Positions 6,801 to 10,311 of a stretch of 10,311 bases of DNA are shown piece after piece. The DNA is from an uncultured Roseburia sp. (GTDB taxonomy: Bacteria; Bacillota; Clostridia; Lachnospirales; Lachnospiraceae): contig CAJTYI010000099.1 in NCBI GenBank assembly GCA_910584215.1, positions 1 through 10,311 on the forward strand. Direction: 5' to 3'. Within the stretch, counting starts at the first letter, position 1. The number at the start of each line of letters is the position of its first letter. The position numbers and the translations under genes were made by a program. Below the pieces are notes generated by a model, which was not told where the DNA came from, did not search any database, and saw only the letters and a list, made by a program, of their open reading frames with translations.

Positions 6801-7483
6801 ACCGAGGACAAAGCCGTGCAGCCGGAAAAAACACCGTCAACATTACCTATGCCGCACAAGGTCACATCGGTCAAACCTGTACAGTTACGGAAAGCGTCTT
6901 TCTCTATCGTGACGACATTTTCAGGGATGGTCACACTGGTCAAGCCCGTACATCCTTCAAAAGCGCTACTATTTATAGTGTCCACATGGTCCAGGTTTGG
7001 CAAATCTGTTAAACTGATACAGCCAGAAAAAAAGCCGTCAGGGATCTCTGTGATTTTGTTGGATAGTATCACGCTTTCTAAGCTGGTGCAGTTAGAAAAA
7101 GCACCCCAATTCAAGCTGGTCACACTATTGGGAATCACGACACTTTTTAACTTAGCGCAGCCGGAGAAAGCCCGTGCTCCAAGGCTGGTCAGAGTATTGG
7201 GTAAATCTACGCTTTCCAAATTGGTAAACGCAGTAAGAGCGCTGCTGAAACTGGTAAATCCCTCGCCGATAACCAAATGCTTGACCTTGTTGTTAGTTTC
7301 CGCGCCAAGCCCACCTATGGACAGGTATCCCATTCCATTGATTGTTAGGGTTCCGTCACCATCCAATTCCCAAGTGGCATTTTCACCATAAGAACCAGAG
7401 TCCTCTACTATAGCAAAAGCCGGGAGCGGCAGACAGCCCAACAGCAGGCAGACCGCCAGCAGAACAGACAGAACTTTTCTCAT
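3854..7483 (-). CDS. BspA-like leucine-rich-repeat surface protein with three SLH domains
   Basis: A secreted 1209-residue protein. Residues 1-24 form a signal peptide (MRKVLSVLLAVCLLLGCLPL, cut after AFA). Residues about 65-485 are BspA/LRR_5 leucine-rich repeats of about 23 residues (pattern AFxGCxxLxxVxLPxxVTxIG). Residues 517-588 match the Listeria-Bacteroides repeat (GWFTAPDGG, YAHW). Residues about 595-1010 are a region I cannot name, with phrases such as YVSHSFNQF and DHGDAYPRS. A Thr/Pro linker (1011-1034) leads to three SLH domains (about 1036-1088, 1097-1149, 1156-1207), which bind pyruvylated secondary cell-wall polymer and anchor the protein to the wall. I chose ATG 7483, with GAAGGG upstream, because the signal peptide starts there; upstream in-frame starts at 7492 and 7621 would add a non-signal N-terminus. 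BspA-like proteins often mediate adhesion. Expression may be set by attenuation in the leader. Confidence 0.93.
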   Translation of the reverse strand: MRKVLSVLLAVCLLLGCLPLPAFAIVEDSGSYGENATWELDGDGTLTINGMGYLSIGGLGAETNNKVKHLVIGEGFTSFSSALTAFTNLESVDLPNTLTSLGARAFSGCAKLKSVVIPNSVTSLNWGAFSNCTSLESVILSNKITEIPDGFFSGCISLTDLPNLDHVDTINSSAFEGCTGLTSVTIPENVVTIEKDAFRNCTGLTDVTLCGIGNVDGVFSGCTALSSVTIQGAVSVGGFSKLPGLRTVNLSAGVTTIENKAFCQCPNLAGIALPEGVTDIGARAFEGCESLVDVTLPDSLTTIGFRAFGDCKSLSGIILPDSVTSVGEQAFSGCGSLASIRLSNSLTDIPEACFSGCSSLQSVTLPESVTSLGEWAFNVCSSLTSVEFSNNLTAIPEACFRDCANLQSVTLPEGVTALGNDAFLGCRNLKNLYLPDSLTTISRGCFSKCSALEYLRLPNIPASQISNGFYSLKNMKTIEFAGSIEEFAPLRNIFAKIGVPLSSIDIAYMGEPGGYQFIMTLDPGEGVLSGENHITVKKGTSCGELPVPMHPAGRTFLGWFTAPDGGEIFLSNTEISRSGDFTLYAHWTSGLSALKPVAEGAGPVNLIDCERPQGELSHNYRIRGRCLRRALYENAEGGLTKVEWGKEPKAEERDKGMVYVEEFDSNNVLRGQLTLPMELPVWGGFFSGSRFNFIIFGQENLAESDRNEVVRVVRYDKQWNRIDHCSLYGKNTQIPFKSTSLRCTESGDYLIVHTAHQMYVSPDGKNHQANFTFTVNQYSMKLGTSRYLVEGPGYVSHSFNQFVLINQEGRIVTLDHGDAYPRSIVMHEYTGSKPNQGVLGKSEKAVTVETLPGEIGENSTGASVGGFAETSGGYVAAFNMDRDKLYGDSRNVYLAFVDKSTYSVKQAQLTTTKDCHTPILAPFGLDGGYVMWTRRGNSGMIYYAWYSANGSVGEVQQAEGNLSDCQPILHDGKATWCVRTGEKYDTLTFYTLNRTGQLTSRSMQTRPEDTPPTVTPTTTPTATPTPTPTPTPDTPSFTDVPAGEYYTEPVAWAVEKGITSGTGNGKFSPNAACTREQIVTFLWRNAGEPEPATTANPFSDVKPSDYAYKAILWAVENNITSGTGQGKFSPKNPCKRSEAVTFMWRAADKPESTGSAFSDVPAGAFYEKAVAWAVANGITSGTGKNKFSPGSTCTRGQIVTFLYRNRADQ
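4391..4453 (-). repeat. Degenerate 12-bp tandem repeat encoding the Thr/Pro linker
   Basis: On the + strand GTTGGAGTAGCT-like 12-mers follow one another, coding on the - strand for repeated Thr-Pro units between the uncharacterised region and the SLH domains. Such linkers span the cell wall; slippage could alter the length between strains. Confidence 0.7.
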
Positions 7484-7517
7484 CTTAACCATCCCTTCGT
7501 ATTTCATTCCGCGCAAC

Positions 7518-7547
7518 AAAAAAGTGCGCAGCCCGAGAGCCACGCAC
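7518..7547 (-). terminator. Leader terminator (attenuator) before the surface-protein gene
   Basis: Read on the - strand, GTGCGTGGCT (7547-7538) pairs with GGCTGCGCAC (7533-7524): ten pairs including three G-U, loop CUCG. Six T follow directly (7523-7518). It lies between the promoter and the ribosome binding site, about 35 nt before the ATG, so it would stop transcripts before the coding region unless the alternative hairpin forms. Confidence 0.75.
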
Positions 7548-7564
7548 CGAAAAACGCATAGCTC
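7537..7564 (-). promoter_or_regulatory. Candidate antiterminator hairpin overlapping the leader terminator
   Basis: On the - strand GAGCTATGCG (7564-7555) pairs along its whole length with TGCGTGGCTC (7546-7537), with three G-U pairs and an 8-nt loop. One more A-U pair is possible at the base. The right arm is almost the same segment as the 5' arm of the terminator, so the two hairpins exclude each other. Confidence 0.65.
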
Positions 7565-7570
7565 TGTTGC

Positions 7571-7684
7571 TGCGACGCAATTCTTCCCATACAGTTTCAG
7601 TATGCAAAAGCGAGCTTGCATTTTTGCCTAGTTGACAAAAAAGCAAACTGAAACAGGATGTGGGAATTATTCAATTGCGTCGCA
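7571..7684 (-). promoter_or_regulatory. 5'-terminal stem-loop of the surface-protein leader
   Basis: TGCGACGCAATT (7571-7582) pairs perfectly with AATTGCGTCGCA (7673-7684). Further pairing is TTCCCA (7584-7589) with TGGGAA (7661-7666) and GTTTCAG (7594-7600) with CTGAAAC (7648-7654). The 47-nt apical part contains a smaller ATGCAA/TTGCAT hairpin (7602-7621). The outer base of the stem falls at the expected transcription start. It may be the sensing part of the attenuator or an RNA-stabilising 5' stem. Confidence 0.6.
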
Positions 7685-7689
7685 AGGCC

Positions 7690-7718
7690 ATTTTAGCACA
7701 TCGCGCCTGGAATTGCAA
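7690..7718 (-). promoter_or_regulatory. Sigma-70/SigA promoter with extended -10 for the surface-protein gene
   Basis: On the - strand TTGCAA (7718-7713) and TAAAAT (7695-7690) are 17 bp apart. TG stands one base before the -10 hexamer (TGCTAAAAT), an extended -10. Transcription should start near 7684-7683, giving a leader of about 200 nt. Confidence 0.75.
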
Positions 7719-7790
7719 GAGCTATGGAAATATTGATGGGAATTTTCTGCAAATTCGTCTTTGTCCCCAGCGGCCAGAGTTTCGGATGTT

Positions 7791-7855
7791 ATGGGAGCCG
7801 ATTTCCGCAAAGCACTTCCGGGAATCGTCCGGTTTTTGCAATTCGGCTCTCCCAT
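7791..7855 (-). repeat. Long imperfect inverted repeat (composite hairpin)
   Basis: ATGGGAGCCGA (7791-7801) matches the reverse complement of TCGGCTCTCCCAT (7843-7855) except for two extra bases. Further inward, GCAAA (7807-7811) pairs with TTTGC (7835-7839), and CCGG segments (7818-7821 and 7829-7832) can pair as well. The stepwise stem with internal loops is typical of a structured RNA or a palindromic repeat element. Confidence 0.55.
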
Positions 7856-7934
7856 CAGCCAAAAGGTGACAACCTCGCGGCGGGCGCTCTCCCTTTTCAC
7901 CCGGGCAGCACCCAATCTCTCCACCGGGGAAAGG

Positions 7935-7952
7935 CACCGCCGCGCGGCGGTG
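7935..7952. repeat. Perfect 18-bp GC palindrome
   Basis: CACCGCCGCGCGGCGGTG is identical to its own reverse complement. It could be a dimeric protein-binding site or the stem of a hairpin; no partner is evident. Confidence 0.7.
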
Positions 7953-8009
7953 TATGTACTCCCGTCTTTATAAGGGGTTGCCACCCGTTCTCTCCTGCGA
8001 GAAGTTGGA

Positions 8010-8042
8010 CACAAAGCAAAACTCCCCCAAACCGGGGGAGTT
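8010..8042 (-). terminator. Terminator-like hairpin, - strand
   Basis: AACTCCCCC (8020-8028) pairs with GGGGGAGTT (8034-8042) around a 5-nt loop. On the - strand TTGCTTTGTG follows, a moderately T-rich tail; on the + strand there is none. No - strand gene ends just before it, so what it terminates is unclear. Confidence 0.55.
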
Positions 8043-8060
8043 GGAGGGCTGTCGAGATGG

Positions 8061-8576
8061 TTCATCATATCCGTTTTTTTCCGAAAGTCCTGACCTTGCA
8101 GGAGTATACCTATGGGAAGGGGGGTGCGGAGTGGTTGGAACCGTGGACAAGTTCGTGAAAAAGCCGCAAGCCCAATGTTTTAGGGAGTTACTGGCCTTGG
8201 GGACTGCGCAGATGTGGGAGCTATCAGAGTTGGCACATTTGTTGGTACATACTATCCTAATATTCCATTAAACGCCGAGTGTTCCTTATTATATAAGTGT
8301 TTTTCCTTTTCTTCCGGGGGAAGAACGATAGTATTTTTACAAAATTTTTTAGAGCTACCATATTAACAATGGAACCGAAATTCCTTGTAGTCCCCCTTTT
8401 GCGACAGGTTAGGGTGATGGAGTTCTCAGCGTTGGAAGTTCCCCGGGAGATAGAAAAACGGCCCTGGTGGGAGCCGTTTTTGCGTGGTTTAATCTCATGG
8501 CCAAACTTTTATGAATAGTTAAGAGCCTTTTGAATATCTACGAGGAGCTTTTTGACTTCTGTTCGTCAGTATCAAG
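8061..8576. other. Intergenic region without a recognisable gene
   Basis: Short open frames on the + strand (for example one ending at 8271 and one at 8297-8518) lack ribosome binding sites and the second runs through a terminator stem. I see no RNA gene. The only clear element is the bidirectional terminator at 8454-8481. Confidence 0.5.
8454..8481. terminator. Bidirectional Rho-independent terminator
   Basis: AAAAACGGC (8454-8462) pairs with GCCGTTTTT (8473-8481), loop 10 nt, with A and T runs at the outer ends. It lies about 95 nt beyond the stop of the 166-residue gene and probably ends that - strand operon. Confidence 0.75.
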
Positions 8577-9077
8577 TTAACCAGTATGGTCGGTACGGTT
8601 GTTCCGCAAAAAGTAACCCTTAGCCTGCGTGTCATCAATGTGTTCTATTGTTTCATCAACGTCCTCAAATAATTCGCTCGGAAAGAATACCAGTAAAGTT
8701 CGTTTTATACTGTCGTACGTTCTAAAATTATCCCTATAGGCACGAGCAAAGGCAGCTTTCCTAACATCATCCCGCATTTTATCCCTCATAGCAGCTTGCG
8801 TACAATTAGCGTATTTATTGAGAATATACTTAGCGTCACAGGATTTAAGCTGATAGACACCAGTATATCGAGAATATTTGGGGTTTCGTAATACCCGAAG
8901 CATGGGTAATAAATCCTTTGAGCACTGCACTGATGGCGTGCGCATATAGTACCCAGAGTCTCGATAGATGAAAAAAATTGAGGTTCTTCGGGGGCAAATC
9001 GGTCGCACAACAGGGCCATAACCAAAAAATGTTTTCCCAAAGAAATAGGGAGTTTCTCGAGCAATAAAGTAATCCAT
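8577..9077 (-). CDS. Unrecognised 166-residue protein, second gene of an HTH operon
   Basis: ATG 9077 (MDYFIARETPYFFG...) stands 5 nt after a near-perfect AGGAGGAG, which decides the start over an ATG seven codons upstream. The protein is soluble, rich in Arg, Tyr and Phe, with a basic stretch near the middle (AAMRDKMRDDVRKAAFARAY, about residues 98-117) and an acidic end segment (ELFEDVDETIEHIDD). It has five cysteines but no recognisable metal motif, signal peptide or membrane segment. I know no family for it. The gene begins 10 nt after the stop of the helix-turn-helix gene, whose TAG is part of this gene's Shine-Dalgarno, so the two are co-transcribed and probably act together. Possible roles include an accessory to a phage-like or plasmid-like regulator, but this is only context. 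Confidence 0.72.
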   Translation of the reverse strand: MDYFIARETPYFFGKTFFGYGPVVRPICPRRTSIFFIYRDSGYYMRTPSVQCSKDLLPMLRVLRNPKYSRYTGVYQLKSCDAKYILNKYANCTQAAMRDKMRDDVRKAAFARAYRDNFRTYDSIKRTLLVFFPSELFEDVDETIEHIDDTQAKGYFLRNNRTDHTG

Positions 9078-9087
9078 ATTTCTCCTC

Positions 9088-9306
9088 CTAAGCAGCATTT
9101 TTAATTATAGAAATTATAACTTCGTCGGGAATATGTAAAAAGCGTTGAAGTGCTGTCATTTCGGTCAGGGTAAATTTCCCCGGATTATGTATCCGGGACA
9201 GGAAGGTGCTTTCCGCCATGCCCAAATAGGCAAGCAAATCTTTCCGCTTTTTCTTCGCGGCGTAAGAAAGAATAGTTTCCGCCGCTCTGTTTTGGGGTTC
9301 AATCAA
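9088..9306 (-). CDS. Small Cro/CI-like helix-turn-helix DNA-binding protein
   Basis: This protein of about 72 residues has an XRE-like fold: a first helix with AAETILSYAAKKKR, then KDLLAYLGMAESTFLSRIHN as the helix-turn-helix (turn at LGM, recognition helix ESTFLSRI), followed by TLTEMTALQRFLHIPDEVI, the usual last helices. It lacks a sensor or dimerisation domain, as do many phage Cro-type or mobile-element regulators. The start is uncertain. TTG 9306 lies at a good distance from AAAGGCGGT, while GTG 9315 falls inside that string, so I prefer 9306. It is the first gene of an operon with the unrecognised 166-residue protein and probably represses its own promoter. I see a TATAAT-like box on the - strand near 9374-9369, without a convincing -35. 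Confidence 0.8.
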   Translation of the reverse strand: MIEPQNRAAETILSYAAKKKRKDLLAYLGMAESTFLSRIHNPGKFTLTEMTALQRFLHIPDEVIISIIKNAA

Positions 9307-9444
9307 AAAAACCACCGCCTTTCACTTTTCCAACAATCTTTTGTCACAACAGAACAGAGCCTTCAATTATAATAAACCTATGCGGTGATTTCTTTATTCA
9401 AGATAAAGATGGCGATGATGTGATATGTTGCTGACGTTTTCTTT

Positions 9445-9643
9445 TTTCTAAATCATTCTTTTTCTTTTCTGTTTAATGAGAAAACGCCAAAGGCAAAGTA
9501 GGTGCTGGGTCAAAATCCAGCACCCATGCGCAGACGTGTTACTGGCCAAACAACTTTCAGCTTTCTAAATGTTGGTTTTTCGTTTCTAAATCTTAGTTCA
9601 AAAAATTTTCTAAAATCTAAATCTCCCTTTTTGATTTCTAAAT
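9445..9643 (+). repeat. Scattered TTTCTAAAT direct repeats
   Basis: Exact copies lie at 9445-9453, 9562-9570, 9583-9591 and 9635-9643. A variant TTTCTAAAA at 9607-9615 is immediately followed by TCTAAAT. Two neighbouring copies are 21 bp apart (two helical turns). They may be binding sites for a regulator such as the nearby HTH protein, or iteron-like sites. Confidence 0.6.
9501..9524. terminator. Hairpin with perfect 8-bp stem, possible - strand terminator
   Basis: GGTGCTGG (9501-9508) pairs with CCAGCACC (9517-9524). On the - strand TACTTTGCCTTTGG follows, a poor T-tail; on + there is none. Role uncertain. Confidence 0.45.
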
Positions 9644-9679
9644 GATACACCAGAGAATTTGTGAGATGAAATCGCAAAG

Positions 9680-9709
9680 AAAAGGGGCGCCTTCCACAGA
9701 AGGTACCCC
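9680..9709 (-). terminator. Terminator-like hairpin, - strand
   Basis: GGGG (9684-9687) pairs with CCCC (9706-9709) and CCTTC (9690-9694) with GAAGG (9699-9703), loop CACA. On the - strand the stem is followed by TTTTCTTTG. No - strand gene is visible upstream of it. Confidence 0.45.
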
Positions 9710-9741
9710 CAAAAGCATACATGATTCAAAACGGCCAGGCA

Positions 9742-9761
9742 GTACAACAACAGTACAACAG
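9742..9761 (+). repeat. Two GTACAACA direct repeats, 11 bp apart
   Basis: GTACAACA occurs at 9742-9749 and 9753-9760, the same 11-bp arrangement as at 1938-1957. The pair lies about 250 bp upstream of the sigma-factor gene. Confidence 0.6.
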
Positions 9762-9900
9762 ATTGTTTCGGGATTTCAAAGTTTCCTTTGGGTTTCCACA
9801 CTTTTCTTCGATTTATCCGATAGTTTCTCGGCCTTATCGCCAATCAATTTTTTGAATATAAACGATTCTCAGGCTTTTCGCCAGAATAATTTTTCGGGTA

Positions 9901-9944
9901 CTTTTTGAAAAAAATCCGAAAATCTTCGGCGTTTTTTTCAAAAG
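9901..9944. terminator. Bidirectional terminator upstream of the sigma-factor gene
   Basis: CCGAA (9916-9920) pairs with TTCGG (9925-9929), loop AATC, extended through AAAAAAA (9908-9914) with TTTTTTT (9932-9938) and an outer CTTTTTG/CAAAAG arm. On + the stem is followed by GCGTTTTTTT. It ends about 65 nt before the sigma-factor start, so it can isolate that gene from upstream transcription or act as a leader attenuator. Confidence 0.65.
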
Positions 9945-10008
9945 GCAGTATTGCCCCGCGAAAAGGGGGAAGCACCACCAACTTTCCAACGAGAAAGGGG
10001 GTGAGAAT

Positions 10009-10311
10009 GTGGAACCTAATCGCAGGGAGTTTATAAAACAGTGCGCTTTCCAGAAGTTTTGTAATACGGTACTGCACAATGAAGCGTGTGACGCTCATAA
10101 AGAGCTGCACAGGCATAAGGCAAAGGAGATTACCTTTTCCGACTTGACTTTAGAAGAAGCGCGGCAGCTTCATACCTTTGATGAATATTTCAAAGGGGAA
10201 ACCGCCTTTGAAAGAGCCGGGAAGAAAATCACGCCGAAGCTGCTTCTTGAAGCAATCCGTACTTTGCCGGAAGAAAAGCGCAAAGCCGTACTCCTGTACT
10301 ATTTCGAGGGA
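10009..10311 (+). CDS. Conjugative-element RNA polymerase sigma factor, sigma-70 family (3' end outside window)
   Basis: GTG 10009 follows AAAGGGGGTGAG by a few bases and opens a frame that runs off the right edge after 101 codons. The protein starts (M)EPNRREFIKQCAFQKFCN and continues with KEITFSDLTLEEARQLHTFD and TPKLLLEAIRTLPEEKRKAV, ending LLYYFEG. From memory this is the standard sigma-70-like protein of Tn1549/Tn916-related integrative conjugative elements of gut Clostridia. The last part is the beginning of region 4 (LPEEKRKAVLLYYFEG); the helix-turn-helix that binds the -35 box would come next. It is thought to direct transcription of element genes, but in most members this is not tested. 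It shows that the right edge of the window belongs to a conjugative element. Confidence 0.88.
   Translation, partial: MEPNRREFIKQCAFQKFCNTVLHNEACDAHKELHRHKAKEITFSDLTLEEARQLHTFDEYFKGETAFERAGKKITPKLLLEAIRTLPEEKRKAVLLYYFEG

Larger units (their letters stand above)
7719..8060 (-). other. GC-rich non-coding region with several hairpins
   Basis: Frames stay open here on both strands, but none has a ribosome binding site or domain-like translation. On the - strand the order is: a terminator-like hairpin (8042-8020), a perfect 18-bp palindrome (7952-7935), a long composite hairpin (7855-7791), then the surface-protein promoter. It may be a dispersed repeat, a structured RNA or the decayed remains of a gene. 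Confidence 0.45.
9316..10008. other. AT-rich regulatory intergenic region between divergent operons
   Basis: No gene is supported here; the open frames are short, without ribosome binding sites, and several overlap the sigma-factor gene antisense. The region carries five near-identical TTTCTAAAT motifs, hairpins at 9501-9524 and 9684-9709, the GTACAACA pair at 9742-9761 and a bidirectional terminator at 9901-9944. It separates the HTH operon (-) from the sigma-factor gene (+) and probably holds their promoters and operators. Confidence 0.55.

Noticed and set aside
6029..7291. Regularly spaced repeats as a possible CRISPR array
   Set aside because: They are degenerate 69-bp coding repeats of leucine-rich repeats, without constant repeats and unique spacers.
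6108..7391. 427-codon open frame on the + strand
   Set aside because: It is antisense to the leucine-rich repeats of the surface-protein gene and its apparent repetitiveness mirrors those repeats; no ribosome binding site.
7432..7443. Lipobox LLGC in the signal peptide of the surface protein
   Set aside because: The cysteine is followed by a normal signal peptidase I site (AFA) and the protein has SLH anchors, so a lipoprotein is unlikely.
7667..8068. 133-codon open frame on the - strand, and + strand frames through the same stretch
   Set aside because: It includes terminator and palindrome stems and continues through the surface-protein promoter; no ribosome binding site at any start.
8297..8518. 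73-codon open frame on the + strand
   Set aside because: It reads through a clear bidirectional terminator stem (8454-8481) and has no ribosome binding site.

Overview
The window looks like accessory DNA from a low-to-mid GC Firmicute, most likely a gut Clostridium relative (Oscillospiraceae/Lachnospiraceae type). The basis is the strong Shine-Dalgarno sites, the U-tailed terminators, a 3'-end gene matching the sigma-factor type carried by Tn1549/Tn4451-like conjugative elements, and a BspA-like leucine-rich surface protein with S-layer homology (SLH) domains. No housekeeping gene, rRNA, tRNA or CRISPR array is visible.

Left part (1-1865, + strand): the tail of an unidentified ORF runs straight into an ABC-transporter ATPase gene that has lost its 5' part. 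An intact ABC-2 type permease and an ArsR-type repressor follow, forming a small efflux/regulator operon at a mosaic junction. A leader with four mutually complementary GC-rich segments precedes a very short, probably broken ORF that resembles the start of TnpW-type transposon proteins, closed by a strong terminator. Positions 1866-2600 hold no convincing gene but carry two sets of short direct repeats.

Centre (2604-8060): a GC-richer insert. A tyrosine recombinase (+) has a near-consensus promoter and a structured leader. A shared bidirectional terminator separates it from a convergent 1209-residue secreted protein (-) made of a signal peptide, BspA-like leucine-rich repeats, a Listeria/Bacteroides-type repeat, an uncharacterised region, a Thr/Pro linker and three SLH domains. 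Its extended -10 promoter lies about 200 nt upstream of the start codon. The leader between them contains a 5'-terminal stem-loop and then overlapping, mutually exclusive antiterminator and terminator hairpins just before the ribosome binding site. This leader is the most striking unexplained element of the window. Upstream of that promoter is a non-coding stretch full of hairpins and palindromes.

Right part (8060-10311): no gene until 8577, then a two-gene (-) operon of a small helix-turn-helix protein followed by an unrecognised 166-residue protein. An AT-rich intergenic region with a repeated TTTCTAAAT motif, hairpins and a bidirectional terminator leads to the start of the conjugative-element sigma factor (+), which runs off the window.

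A reasonable reading, not proven, is that a conjugative element has been invaded or assembled from several parts: an efflux cassette, an integrase plus surface-protein module, and a small regulator operon.
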